A DNA stretch of 64,000 nucleotides from Meandrina meandrites (taxonomy: Eukaryota; Cnidaria; Anthozoa; Scleractinia; Meandrinidae): contig OY855906.1 of assembly GCA_963693305.1 (NCBI GenBank), positions 24,709,789-24,773,788 of the forward strand, read 5' to 3'. Below the pieces are notes generated by a model. That model saw nothing but the letters and a program-made list of their open reading frames with translations, was not told the DNA's origin and searched no databases. Position 1 is the stretch's first letter; the number at the start of each line of letters is the position of its first letter. Positions 1 through 11,740 of this stretch are shown piece after piece. A program made the position numbers and the translations under genes.

Positions 1-1
1 G

Positions 2-626
2 GTTGATGGCTTGGGAGGAACAGTAAAAAGGATGGTGGACTGCAGTGTCCACAAGGAAAGTGGCAAATGTGCAGGACGCAAAATCCTTTGCAACCGTTGC
101 AGCACAATTCTGCAAATCAATCAACATTCAACTATGTCTTAAGAAGGACATTGATGAATTCAGCAGTGCTCTTGTACTGGACAAATGCTTTCAAAAAGCC
201 ACAGCTATCGCAGGAATTAGCAAGGTCCACTGCATAGTAGCAGCAGAAAATGGTCAAGTACATTGTCTCCTTTATTCAAGTCAGCTATCTGCTCTTCATG
301 AGATTCAACAATCAAATGATGCTGAAGAAACCTACAGTGACTCAGTCAATGAAATAACCAGATCTGAAGTCAGTGACGGTTCCTGTAACAACAGTGGGGA
401 CAGTGAGGATGAAGAGAGTAGTGGTGATGATGGAGGTATCCTGCACAGAAATAGTGCCAGTACTTTCCATTGGCCTAGACGAGATGACATGGACAGGGTC
501 CACTTTTCAAACATTTTTTCTGATCCAGTAACTGTTCCCCAATTTATCGGTGGGACTTTTGAAATTCTGGAGATGCCTGCCATGGAAAAACTTTTCAAAG
601 TTATAAGGAAACACAAGAAAGTTTGA
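2..626 (+). pseudogene. Transposon-derived ORF, C-terminal part, frameshifted
   Basis: An open frame from the methionine at 45 gives 193 residues rich in acidic and serine residues (about residues 88-130). In another frame the window's first bases read VDGLGGTVKR, a motif I associate with uncharacterised transposon ORFs of cnidarians and other invertebrates, often followed by a segment like the QDAKSFA stretch seen here. The two pieces are in different frames, so a frameshift near position 45 separates them and the copy is broken. The 5' part lies outside the window. Function is unknown; assignment to a transposon family is inference from remembered motif style. Confidence 0.4.
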
Positions 627-2136
627 AAAACTATCAAGAGAAATAACTGTTTAACCAGAATACTAATTCTATTGATGTTAGGTGCAACAAGTGAATGTTT
701 AAAAAGACACATTGTCTTTCAGTGTAATATTTGGGTTGTTGAGACTTTTTCAAATGTTTAAATACTTAGCTTCAAGAATTGTAACATCCGTGACGTAATG
801 TCCATAACAAAGTTTTGTTACCATTATTTGGAAAATGTTGCAGTTTTTCAGGGACTGTTTTTTTACCAAAGCATTTCTAAAGAATATTTAGCTTTTTGGT
901 AGAAATATCTTTGAAATCTTTTAAAGTTATTTGAAGAATGGAAAAAGATTGTGTAAACGTTACAACCATTATGTAATGTCCATAACAAAATTTACTTTGT
1001 TAATAACTATTATTTAAAAAACGTCCAGGGTGAAATTTATATTTTTTTATGTATTAACTCCTTTGAGGTATTTCTTCTGATATAACTGTTTGTAGACACA
1101 AATCATTTCCAAGTTTTATTAATTTAAGAAATAGAAAACATGTTCCATGTTCCTATCAAGTTATAGAAACACAAGTGGAAGTTTGTGAAAATGAGAAATG
1201 CTGTGGGAACATGAGCTGATAGGCAACTGTTTCCACAGCTTTTTCGAGTTCTCCCAAAACTTCCACGAGTGTTTCTCAATGCAAAACACAGAAAACATCT
1301 TTTGTATTTCTTTTAGAAAACAGCGCAAGGAAGAAGAATTAAATCCCTTGCTTATTTGGTCATCAAATTTAAATTCTCTTTGCTCATGCCATTGTTATGT
1401 CAACAGCTCATGCTAGTTTTGTGTTTCTATCAAATTATTAATAGAAGTAAGATCTTTTCTAATCATTTTTAAAGTCTTGTGGGTGCAACTTATCTTATCC
1501 AGTTGAAGTTGTTTTCGAAGATTCAACTGTATCATGGCTTAAGAAGTGTAATCACTCAGCAAAGTCTTCAGCGCAAGTGCAAGGTGCCACAGCAGAAGTG
1601 CAAGAAAAACTTTCAAGCAAACCCTGCTAAAAAGATAGCACTTAATATAGAGAAAACTAGAGAGCCCTGAAAATCTAAAGTAAGACCCAAACAACAGCCA
1701 TCTGGTGCTCTTTTATGGCTGTTCCGAACTGAAATTTTGTGTTCATTTTGTGTAAGGCGCGTTGCCTATTTACCGAGTGGAGACTAGGTCCGAGTGATGA
1801 CATGTTGTAAACGAAGAAATGTGAGCTCGACATTCGGGTCGAAGAGCAGATGAATATTGTTAGAAAATTTTGCGTTTATGGAATAAAACGTTCATTTTCA
1901 TGGTCCTTCGAGTTGGATATTGGATTTGGAGAAACAGTATCGACGATTGGTTGAGCAAAAGGAGAGTTGGATCCGTTTTATACTGCGAAGAAATTGGTTT
2001 TCGCATATCGGCGATTTGGCGCCAAACAAACCACAAGTGTATTGCATCAGCACCTTCAACGAGAGGAACTTCTGTGAATGTGCAGAGCTGTGTTGTTGCG
2101 ATTATATGAGGTCAGTGAAATTTATGGAGTTTCAAA
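627..2136. other. Gene-poor stretch; possible BEL leader at its right end
   Basis: No supportable gene. GTAATGTCCATAACAAA occurs at 795-811 and again at 973-989, so this part is a decayed direct duplication. An inverted-repeat element occupies about 1155-1437. From about 1690 the sequence changes character and leads into the gag start at 2137. A tract with GAATAAAA near 1880 followed by TGGTCCTTCGAGTTGG near 1900 could be the end of a 5' LTR and a primer-binding site, but no second LTR copy is present to confirm it. Confidence 0.4.
1155..1437. repeat. Inverted-repeat (MITE-like) element
   Basis: ATAGAAACACAAGTGGAAGT at about 1163 is mirrored by ACTTCCACGAGTGTTTCT ending near 1277, and by TTGTGTTTCTAT near 1420. 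The ORF spanning 1198-1416 is a by-product of this repeat. Ends and target duplication are not resolved. Confidence 0.4.
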
Positions 2137-2412
2137 ATGTCGAAAGATTTAGAAGCTATCAAGAAAAAGAGAAAATTCCTGAGAAAATCTGTCACAGACA
2201 CGTTGCAGTTAATCGACGAAGCCCTGTCACAACAAGATAATAATGCACGAGTTCAAGTGTTGAAAGATAATGTCGCAAGTAAGTGGAGTGACTTGCAGGA
2301 AGTGCAAGCCACGATGTGCACAATGTTAGAGGATGAAGAGATCGAGGCGGAATGTGAGAGCCATAATGAATACGAAGCGCGTGTAATTGAAAGCATGGCC
2401 AAAATGACATGT
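2137..2412 (+). pseudogene. BEL/Pao gag N-terminal segment
   Basis: A 92-residue open frame, very rich in Lys, Glu and Gln and likely helical, resembles the charged N-terminal region of Pao gag proteins. It ends where the LINE begins, and the gag body resumes beyond about 3800 on the same strand, so I read it as the severed N-terminus of the same gag. The methionine at 2137 is the first in this frame. The alternative, an unrelated short ORF, cannot be excluded. Confidence 0.5.
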
Positions 2413-2439
2413 TAGACTATATATCTATATAGATTAATA

Positions 2440-3790
2440 TATCCTCCAAAATATCATCCAGGTTGGGCATGCTGCGGAAAGCCCGTAGGGTCGTTCCTCG
2501 AGAGGCTTGCATCACATTGTATGAGTCTATGGTACTTCCATTGTTTGACTACTGCTCTGCTGTCTGGGGTGGCTGCGGACAGACTAACCGCAGCTATCTC
2601 GACAGGCTGCAGCGGCGTGCTGTTAGCATAATGAGTCCAGAATTTTTCAGCAGTCTGAAGTTCGTAATACGCTAAGATGGCCTTCGCTAGAGGCGCGCCA
2701 CAATTATCAAATTTCTTTACTTGTTTTTAAGTGCCTGCATGGCCTAGCACCTGTTTATCTCCTTAACCAATTCTCCTTTTCTCGTGACTTCCATACTTAC
2801 AATACTAGACATAAGGTGATTCCACTGAATTGCATTGCGCATCCTTGCTGCGCACGATTTTTCGCGTCATTTAGCACGCGCACGAGCGCTCGCGCACACA
2901 ACGTTAAGGCATTTCCTTCAGATTAAGCTTAGCAGGGAAATTAATGGTTATTTTCTTCTAAACGAGCATGGTGACCCCCATTTTTTAAGGCATTAACTTA
3001 AATGACATACGGTTGACTACAATATATCGCGATTTAAAGAAAAGTTGATTATTCTATTTTGAGATATTTATATTTGAATGCTTTAAAACAGCACGTATTT
3101 TGGTAGTGCTGCTTACGTGCGCACGCAGCAAAATCTCTAATTTCTTTTATAATCTTAATTCCAGTTCAATTAAAATAGTTTGTTATGTAAGATTAAAGTC
3201 TATTTTGTATAACTGCTTCGATATTTTAATGCAAGAAATGATTTTTTCTAGAGATGATAGCTCCCTTTTCGGATTACTAGGATTCCTAATATAAACCTTG
3301 AGGGTCATATATTTACCATAATAGCCGTCCAGGTTGTATTAAAACTAGCACGGTGACCCCCATTTTTTATTGCATTTTTGCAATGCTCATAACATCATTA
3401 TGAACTGGACCAAGTCTTAGAAAATTTTGATTACTCCTTATTTTTCAGTGGAATCACCATAAAGACCAAATCCGTTTACCTCTGGCTAAAACATCTAAAT
3501 TTCAGAGCTCTTTTTTGTATAACGGTGCCAAAGTATGGAACACACTTCCAGCCTATCTGAGAAGTATAACTTCTCTAATTTTAAAACAAAATTGAAACAG
3601 TATCTTTGTAAATAGTTTTGCACTATTTCGCCTTTTTTCTGCATGAAATGTAATTGTAATGAGTTTATGTAATGTGATGTGTTGTGTTGAAATGTATGTC
3701 TTGTAAATTGTTTGCAGGCCCCCATTTAAACCAGCCTACGCTGAATTGGGTGGCCTGATGAAATATTGCATATAAATATATAAATAAAGA
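2440..3790 (+). mobile_element. Non-LTR retrotransposon (LINE) 3' end, inserted in BEL gag
   Basis: 2463-2675 encodes a reverse-transcriptase thumb-type segment (ITLYESMVLPLFDYC, YLDRLQRRA). After an inserted element, the same ORF type resumes around 3470-3615 with text such as KVWNTLP. An AT-rich 3' tail with ATAAATATATAAATAAAG follows near 3770. The piece is severely 5' truncated and frameshifted near 2640-2680. It sits between the two halves of BEL gag, so it inserted later than the BEL copy. Confidence 0.75.
2815..3458. mobile_element. MITE inserted inside the LINE
   Basis: Terminal inverted repeats are GGTGATTCCACTGAA at 2815 and TTCAGTGGAATCACC ending at about 3458. Both ends are flanked by ATAA, a plausible 4-bp target duplication. 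LINE coding text stops at the left border and resumes at the right, so insertion into the LINE is directly visible. It has no coding capacity. Two internal copies of GGTGACCCCCATTTTTT (about 2970 and 3352) are also found at 28830. Confidence 0.78.
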
Positions 3791-3836
3791 AATAGAGAAA
3801 TAAACAAGTTATTTGGCAAGTAAACATGTTCCCTAA

Positions 3837-5663
3837 GTGCAATTGTTAGGAAGCAATCCACCCGTATCCCAGTCGTCCTTTCAAGTACAAGTTAAGCTAC
3901 CCAAGATTAATCTACCAACCTTTGACGGAAATGTTTTGAGCTGGCAACCCTATTATCAGTCGATAAAAGTTTCAGTGGTTGACAATCCATCGTTGGCAGA
4001 TGTCCAAAAATTAGAGTATTTGATGAGATCGCTAGAGGGTTCGGCTGCTGAAGCGGTGAAAGGTTTTGCAGTGGTACAAGCGAATTACAAGCCAGTTTTG
4101 GAAATCTTGAAGGAAAGATTCGGGCATGCAAGGTTAATACTTGATGCACATGTAAGATCCTTGATCCATTTGCCACGTTTGAGCTCTGATGATGCAACCT
4201 CCATGCGTAAATTCTACGATGAAGTGATAGGTCACGTTCGCTCTGTTGAGTCCTTTGGTGAAAAGTTTAATTCTGAAACTTTGGCTCCAGTTCTTGTGCC
4301 TCTAACAGTTGACAAGCTGCCAAAAGAAGTTGTGGAAAAATGGGAATTGGAGCTTAATGAGGAGAAAGCTAAACAGGACTGTGTGGAAGTGAAAACACTG
4401 TTTACTTTCTTGGAGCAATTGATAAGAGCTAAAGAGTCTTCACAGCCTCCTTCTCTTGATTCCAAAGCTCCGGCAAGGGAAAATCTTGGAAATCGTGAAA
4501 ACCGTTTCAAGTTTAACCGGTCACAAAAATTGTCCACCTCTGCATTATGTGCGGCAATGCAAGAGGGCAAGTGTGTCATTTGCTACAAAAACCATGGTTT
4601 GAAGTCATGTGTCACTTTTCTGTCATTACCTGTGAAAGAAAGATTCAGAAAAGCAATGTCTAAAGGCCTGTGTTTCCAATGCCTTGAACCTGGTCATAGA
4701 GCTGAAGTGTGCCAGAAACCTCCATGCAAGCATTGCCAAGGTAGACATCACAGTCTCCTGCATCAGGATTCAGCTTGTCCTCCCTTAGAAGAAGTCAAAG
4801 TGGAATCGGCCCCTGAATTACCATCATCTCCGTCAGCTCCTGCCGTGTCGTCCTCAGTTGTGGCAAATTCTGTTGCAGTGGGCTCAGGTGGAAAGGTGAT
4901 CCTGCAGACCATACCAGCTATTTTGTGTCGATCAAATGGGTGTTCAAAAGTTGTGAGGTGTTTCTTTGATCCTGGTTCTCAAACGTTGTTTGTTCGGCAG
5001 AGTGTAATTGATGAGCTTGGTCTTGATGGGAAGAGTGTCAAAATTGCTGTTTCTGGATTTGGTGGAGAGGCCACCAAGAGCACTTTGCGGAAGAGAATTG
5101 CGTTTACTGTGGCACCTCTTGACAAATCTGGACAGCCTCAATGTATTGAGGCACTTACTACACCAGTAATATGCCGGCCAGCTGAAGCTGTGGATATTCA
5201 TCCAACAAGACGGTCTCACCTTCGAAACATAGCATTTCCTGAAGAATTCCCTAGAGAGGAACAAGAGATTGATGTGCTTATTGGCTTGGATTTCTATTAT
5301 TCCTTTGTGACAAGAGACATTGTAAGAGGGGGTTCCCGTGAGCCAGTTGCAGTTTGCACAACTTTGGGTTGGGTTTTCTGTGGGCCAACAGGTGGTCATG
5401 GCCAAGAATGCACTGTGTCTATGAATGTTCAAATTGGTGTTGAGGAACAATTGAATGAAACACTTCAAAAGTTCTGGGATTTGGAGTCCATTGGTGTTAG
5501 ACCTGCTGAAAGTTCAATTTCTACTACTCATGCAGAAGATGTGGTCTTGAAGAAGTTTAAAGAGACACTTATGTACAATGATGGTCGCTATGAAGTATCC
5601 TATCGTACAATGATGGTCGCTACGAAGTATCCTTACCATGGAAGGAAGATCGCGTTTCATTGA
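3837..5663 (+). pseudogene. BEL/Pao gag and aspartic protease
   Basis: A 608-residue open frame. Residues about 20-200 are the DUF1759-type gag body. Zinc-binding CxxC/CxxH-type clusters lie at about residues 245-315. The retroviral-type protease follows near residues 355-500. Its active-site triplet, usually D-S/T-G, reads D-P-G here, so activity is doubtful. Just before the frame ends, a 30-odd-base segment is directly repeated (about 5573-5632); this tandem duplication coincides with the loss of frame into the reverse transcriptase. The true gag start is upstream of the LINE. Confidence 0.82.
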
Positions 5664-6775
5664 AAGATAATTACCGGCAAGCGGAAAGTAGGTTGTACAA
5701 CCTAGAAAAGAAGCTGCTCCGTGAGCCAGTGAAAGCTGCATCGTACAGAGAAGCAATTAACAAGTATGTTGAGAACGGTGTTGCTGAAGAAGTACCTTGT
5801 GATGAAATTACACCGGCAGATGGGCGTCCTGTGTTCTATCTCCCTCATCATGCGATCATCAGGGAAGACAAGCAGACAACCAAGAGAAGAGTTGTGTTTG
5901 ATGCATCAGCGAAAGATAGCAATGGTGTCTCTCTAAACAGCTGCTTAGAGCCAGGCCCAGCATTACAGCCAGATTTGGTCGGAATTCTTCTGCGTTTTTG
6001 AAAGAATTATATTGGCATCATGGGTGACATAGAGAAGATGTTCTTGCAGATTCAGTTAAAAGAAGAAGACAGAGATTCACACCGGTATCTGTGGAGAGAT
6101 TTGGACCCCAAGGCCACGCCTAAGATTTACAGAATGACAAGGGTTACATTTGGAGTTGTTTCCAGTCCGTTTCTTGCCATTGGCACTATTCAAGAGCATG
6201 TGAAAAGGTGTAAAGAAACATTCCCTGTTGCATCGAGTGAAATCTTGAGGAACACTTATGTTGATGACTTTGCTTCAGGGAGAGACAATGTGCATGAAAC
6301 GCTGAAATTACAGCGAAGTGCTACTGAGCTTATGCAGAAAGTTGCCTTTAACTTGACAAAATGGTCAAGCAATTCATCTGAGCTTATGGAGGCCATACCA
6401 GAGAGGGACAGAGCAGCAGTTAGTCTTGTCAGCCTGGAAAGTGATCTAGCAGAAGCACATCCAATCACAAAAGCATTAGGATTAAAGTGGAATACACTTA
6501 CTGACAACCTTGTCTTTACAATTGATGTGGACATTGTTAAGTCGAGATCAAAGACAGTATACACTAAAAGAAAGGTGGTGTCTTTAGCAGCAAAGATATA
6601 TGATCCAATTGGTCTAATCGCACCCTTTTCAGTGAGGTCAAAATTAATTCTTCAAAGCTTGTGGACCAAGGGTGTTGGATGGGATGAGTCTCATCAAAAT
6701 GGAATCAGTGGGTTCAAGAGCTTTCTGAACTTGGACACCTTCAAATTTCTAGATGTTACACTGATTTGCAATTAG
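5660..6775 (+). pseudogene. BEL/Pao reverse transcriptase, broken
   Basis: Two open pieces (5660-6001 and 6020-6775) carry the RT fingers (RRVVFDAS), the catalytic palm motif GDIEKMF with its aspartate, and the YVDD box. A stop near 6000 separates fingers from palm. The first piece overlaps the gag-protease frame by four bases and is out of register with it. Family knowledge: the enzyme copies element RNA to DNA in cytoplasmic particles. These breaks make this copy non-functional. Confidence 0.83.
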
Positions 6776-8082
6776 GTCAGAACCCAAAAGTGGAGCTACA
6801 TGCATTTGGTGATGCGTCAGAAGTTGCTTATGCCTCTGCAGTTTATCTGAGAGTTGTTTGTGAAGATGGAAAGGTATCTACCAGTCTTGTGATGTCCAAG
6901 ACCCGAGTGGCTCCTGTAAGGAAGATTACCCTTCCGCGCTTAGAGTTGATGGCTGCTGTAATTACTGCTAGACTTTGCACCTATGTCAAAGGTGCAATAG
7001 ATTGTCCCATTAGCCGCATTGTTTGTTGGACAGACAATTCTTCAACGTTACACTGGATTAGAGGAGCAGCCTCACAGTGGAAACCATTTGTTGCTAATCG
7101 TGTTATTGAAATTCAGTCGTTGCTGGATCCCAGTGTTTGGAGGTATTGTCCAGGACTGCAGAACCCAGCTGATCTACCTACCCGAGGTTTATCTGCAAGT
7201 CAGTTACGAGAGAGTCATTTGTGGTGGAAAGGACCCTCTTGGTTGCAAGAGTCCGAAAAAGATTGCCCCGAGGATTTAAGGTCAAAACCCTCCAGTGAAA
7301 TTGTTGACCCAGAGAGGAAGAGTAAAGCTAGTGTCAGTTGTGTTGTGCAACCCAAAGAGCCATTTATTGACTTCACAAGATTCAGCAAGTATAGTCGCTT
7401 GCTAAGAACTGTTGCTTGGATCAGAAGATTCGTTAGCAACTCAAGAGTGAAAGAAGAGGAAAGAATTGACAGCCCTTTAACTGGTTTAAAGATACAAAAT
7501 GCAGAATGGTTGATATCTCATGTACAAGAAGCAAGTTTTCCTGAAGAAATTGCGTCATGTAAACAGCATGGTCCAGTGAAGGACAGCAACCTTGCCAATT
7601 TAAACCCGTTTATGCGTCCGACTAGTCATTTTCTTCCTGTTGGAGGAAGAATTCACAAGTCACTGTTACCAGAAGAGGAGAAACATCCTATTATCTTGCC
7701 TTCTAACCATCGTGTTGTTAAGTTGTTGATTGATGATATTCACGGCTGTGAACTACATGCTGGAGTTGAACACACTTTGTCAGTTTTGCGACAGAGATTT
7801 TGGGTGATCAAGGGACGATCGACCGTCCGTCAGACACTAAGGAACTGTCTAATTTGTCACTGTTACCAAACAAAACCCTTTGGTCAGCAGATGGCACCAC
7901 TTCCTGAAGACAGAATTAAGCCTGCACCACCATTCACTAACGTGGGTCTAGACTTTGCTGGTCCTTTGTATTTGAAAGACAGTGGTGAAAAAGTCTATAT
8001 CTGTTTATTTACATGTGCAGTTACCCGTGCAATACACTTGGAGTTGGTATGTGATATGACAACTGAGCAACAACAACAGTAA
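6766..8082 (+). pseudogene. BEL/Pao RNase H and truncated integrase
   Basis: A 438-residue frame. The N-terminal third has the Pao RNase H signature ELHAFGDAS and a WTDNS segment. The rest holds the integrase zinc-binding region (H..H..CLICH) and the start of the DDE core (DFAGPLY with the first catalytic Asp). It ends in a CAA/CAG run and stop, before the second and third catalytic acidic residues. It overlaps the RT frame end by ten bases in another register. The truncation coincides with the repeat that starts at 8083. Confidence 0.85.
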
Positions 8083-8300
8083 CAGCTACCACTTATGTCC
8101 AGAATTGAATGCAAGTATTGTTTGATAAGTTCTTTATGTTTGACTGGGTTATTTGATATTTCCATATTACTTCATATTTGACAGAATTAGATGTGTTTTG
8201 GTGAACTTTTATTAATGAGGGCACTTTGTGATGCCTATTATAAGGAACATGCATCTCATTAGCATTCAATCCTGGACATATCTGACAGCCACAGCAGCAC
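8083..8300. repeat. Short imperfect inverted repeat at the BEL truncation
   Basis: ATGTCCAGAATTGAATGC near 8095 is mirrored by GCATTCAATCCTGGACAT near 8262. CAACAACAACAG lies just outside both ends, which could be a target duplication or simple-sequence coincidence. BEL text does not resume on the right, so this is either a MITE at the break or a rearrangement scar. Confidence 0.35.
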
Positions 8301-10404
8301 AACAACAACAGGAAGGATATGTTTTTGCTAGTTTGTTTGATGGCATTTTGTTTCAAAATTAAGAACGTTTTAGCTTATGATAGAACAATTTGCCTAATAG
8401 CTTTCATTAAATTTTGTACTTTGTATCATATAATCCCAAAGCAATGTGCTGTCATACGTCAAAAACAAAGATTTTTGGCAATCAGTTTAGGAAATCACAC
8501 ACAAAGTGTGGTGATCCAAGAACCATGTGCTTTGACCAATGCCAACAGGAGATACAGAAGATATTGCCTCAGTGTCTTGTAAAACATTCTTGACAGAGTC
8601 TACTGATGTGATAAAGGTGAAGTAAACCAGCAAAGATGAAGTAAAGGTTTCTTCCATTACCATATTTTTCACACTTACATTGTTTATTTTTCCCTGTAGC
8701 AAACACAACAAGTGCAAAGTGTCAGTCACCCTCCGTTTGATATTGTTGGGGACCAGGTATTCAAATCAAGGTATTACACTAGCTCTCCAGCCTCTTCCAC
8801 ATCAGATGGCTGTCCCTGGAACCTCAATTTTAACTCAAAGAGGAGTGGATTTCATGTTATCAAAAGACAAGTTTCTTGCAACGGCTCTCCAAAACACCCA
8901 AATCCAATGTGCTGGTATAAGAGACTACAAAAAAGAACAGACCCAAATTTGAGCAGAAATATGGGATCATGGCTTGCCACGGTTGCAACACAAAGGTTGA
9001 ACTTGTTTCATGTCCTGTAGTAAAAGTATGGGAGGTCAGTGGGTGCCTAGCAATGTCTACGTGGGAAAGCCCAAAACCAAAATTAAGTTTAAATGGTATG
9101 GTCTGGTAGCAGGTCTGCAGTGAGATGTTTGTTGCCAAAGATGTGCTGGAATTTGGCCTCTGATGCTGTTGCCCATTTTAAAAAGGGTGTACAAACAGTT
9201 TTGCAGCTGTATGAAGCACTTCAAATTCCTGCTGGGAAGTACACTCAAGACAGATGTTAATTCCTGGGTGCAGAAGGCACTTACAAGGCAGTGTACAAAG
9301 ACCAACATAAGGAGTTACCTTGCTGCAGGACAGTTTTAGTGTATTGGAATGGTGCAGAATCAGCTGTTAGAGCTGTGAGAAATGAGATGACTGTTAGTTA
9401 GTGTTGAGAGGGACACGAGTCATTCCAAGGAAACTTCACAAGCAAGTGTCAAAACTGATTCTGACATTGATACTGACGCGAATTGACCGTGAACAAATTT
9501 GTCGTGAGTACAGCAGTTAGAAAGTTACTAATGCGAAAAAGGCAGGGAAGAAAATGTTGTAGTCGCAAGCAGGTTTAAGAGACACTCAAGCAAAGCTTAA
9601 GTTAACATTGTTGTAGGTCAATTACTAGATATGTTGTGTTAATGTTACAGTTACGTTTGATAAGCACTCGAACAAAAGGTTACTTTGTCAATAGACTGTT
9701 TTGTTACTTTCAAGCGCATGGAGCATGGTATAAAGAGTGAGCTATTTCTCCAGGCAAGCTTTTCATTACAAAGCGGTGGCTCAATATTTGTGTTATTCAA
9801 GCAAATTATTTTAAAAAATTACTGGCATCGCCATTGACTCCTCGTATCAATCTTGTTTTTGACATACGAGTCAGATACGACACCAGTTCAGTTGCTACAG
9901 TTTATGCCTCAAGCAATCTCATGAATTCAGAATGAGATTTTCATGAACACTTTTCTTGTATAACTTCACTGTTCATAGGGTATTTAAACATGTACGTGTT
10001 AACTTGTTTTTGCTAAAGGTTGTTGTTTTGAAATTAAAAGAAAAATAAACACGAAGTTCATTTCTATATACAACTTTTATCAAGAAGCATTACGCCATAC
10101 GTTTTTCTGTGTAAACTTTGTTTTGAAGATGCTCATAGGTCAAATACTGCAACTTTAGAATTGCTTAGTTATTGCAACGCCACAAAGTACAGGCCTAGAT
10201 GAGATGAAAAAAGTATATAGTTTGGTCTAGAAATCTACAAGACGCAAAGCCCACACAAAAGTCATTCAGTCCACACAAAAAGTCGTTCAGTCCACAAGAA
10301 AGTCGCTAAGTCAACTTTGCCGAGTCGCCAAGTCAACAGAAGGTTGTCAAGTCCACATTTTCGAGGTGTCAAGTCCACAAAGAGAGGTGCAAAATCCACA
10401 ATCC
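8301..10404. other. Gene-poor stretch with unrecognised ORF debris
   Basis: Several ORFs of 80-100 codons on both strands are neither long nor domain-bearing. Plus-strand text around 9050-9600 looks like a frameshifted former ORF (Lys/Arg-rich end near 9500-9600), but I cannot name a family. The last 150 bases are a degenerate short-period repeat. Confidence 0.4.
10240..10392. repeat. Degenerate short tandem repeat around CAGTCCACA
   Basis: Variants of AAGTC and of CAGTCCACA/AAGTCCACA recur about every 20-30 bases (near 10267, 10287, 10348, 10370). It directly abuts the 3' end of the minus-strand LINE. Confidence 0.5.
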
Positions 10405-11740
10405 GTATAATCATCATCATCATCATCATTTATATAGTGCCTTTTCCATAAGTTCAAAGGCGCTTAACACTTTTAACAAAAGTAGAATATTAATTAAATA
10501 ATTAACAATTTGCTTTGGATTAAAAAATAAAACGATCTATCTCCATAAGACTTTAGGTTTGATTTCGGTACAACCAACAGATTCATTGATGATGATCTAA
10601 GTTGCCTGGTCGGAGTATAGTGCTGGAGTAGATTAACTAAGTATTGTGGTGCCATGCCATTCAGCGCTTTATACGTAAGAAGTAGTATCTTATATGTGAT
10701 TCATTGCCGAATTGGGAGCCAAAGTAGTCTACGAAGAACAGGTGTTATGTGTTCTGATTTTGAAGTTTTTGTCACCAGTCTTGCTGAGCGGTTTTGAACG
10801 TATTGGAGCCTATCCAGCACTGATTGTGGTAGGCCATAAAGTAGTGCATTACAGAAGTCCAACTTGGATGAAATAAATGCTTGAACAAGTATTTCTGCTT
10901 CATCTTGAGAAAGACAGTTCCGTATCCTCGCTATATTGCATAAGTGATAAAAGGCTGTCTTGCAGGTGTTCATAACATGTTTCTCTAAGTTCATGTGAGT
11001 ATCAAAAGTTACTCTTATATTTCTGGCGTTACTAGAGACTTCAATGTATTCACCGGCCACATGAATACCCTCAATAGGTGGTGTAATTTTGTTTTTTGGT
11101 CCTATTACTAGAAGCTCTGTTTTCTCCCTATTCAGCATTAGCATATTTGCAAGCATCTGCGCATCAATGTCATTTAAACAGGATTCAATTGCTTCTACTG
11201 AGGTCGCTTGATCCCGAAGCTTGAAAGAACAGTATAGCTGGGAGTTGTCAGCATAGAAATGCCTAACAATATCGCCAATCAGGGACATGTACAGCAGATA
11301 TAAAATAGGCCCCAGCACAGATCCTTGGGGAACACCACATTGCAAGTTCGTGCTACACGATGAAGTTCCCTTTACACTGACCACTTGCTCAGGACTCTTA
11401 AGGTAGGACTGAAACCAGCTCAGAGCTTTGCTGTTAATACCGAAACGAGAAGAAAGTCTGGACAAGAGAATCATGTGGTCTACTGTGTCAAAGGCTGCTG
11501 AGAGGTCAAGGAGCAGTAGAATGACATAACACTGGTTGTCAATCACAGAAACAATATTGTTATGAACTTTTACGAGTGCTGTTTCGATGCTGTGAAAGCT
11601 TTTGAAGGCAGACTGTAAGCTCTCTTCTAGGCTATTTTCCTTTAAGTAGTTTGTGAGCTGATAAGCGACCACCTTCTCTATCATCTTGGAGATAACTTTC
11701 AAGTTAGAGATGGGCCTATGGTTGGCATACACTTTAGGTC
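10405..11740 (-). mobile_element. 5'-truncated L2-like LINE with reverse-transcriptase pseudogene
   Basis: The 343-codon frame at 10701-11732 is a LINE RT: HRPISNL, LLLDLSAAFDTVDH, GVPQGSVLGPILY. The catalytic YADD box reads YADN, losing one catalytic aspartate, and residues before it look deleted. Beyond the frame end, coding-like text continues to about 10560. The 3' terminus has the GGCACTATATAAATGATGATG tail type (minus strand; the ATC run at 10409-10428 on the plus strand) typical of L2/CR1-like elements. The 5' end is cut at about 11740, where hAT-like sequence starts. Confidence 0.88.

Larger units (their letters stand above)
2137..8082 (+). mobile_element. Decayed BEL/Pao LTR retrotransposon, interrupted and truncated
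   Basis: Domains appear in BEL/Pao order: gag N-terminus (2137-2412), gag body with zinc-knuckle cysteines, aspartic protease, reverse transcriptase, RNase H and integrase N-terminal plus start of core (3837-8082). A LINE fills 2416 to about 3800 and splits gag. Coding is broken by frame changes near 5660 and 6766, a stop near 6000 and truncation inside the integrase core at 8082. No 3' LTR follows. The copy cannot be autonomous. Family assignment rests on the DUF1759-like gag text (LPTFDG, LEGSAAEA), the Pao-type RNase H (ELHAFGDAS) and the integrase segment VTRAIHLE. Confidence 0.87.

Noticed and set aside
332..712. Minus-strand ORF of 126 codons
   Set aside because: It is the antisense shadow of the plus-strand ORF at 45-626.
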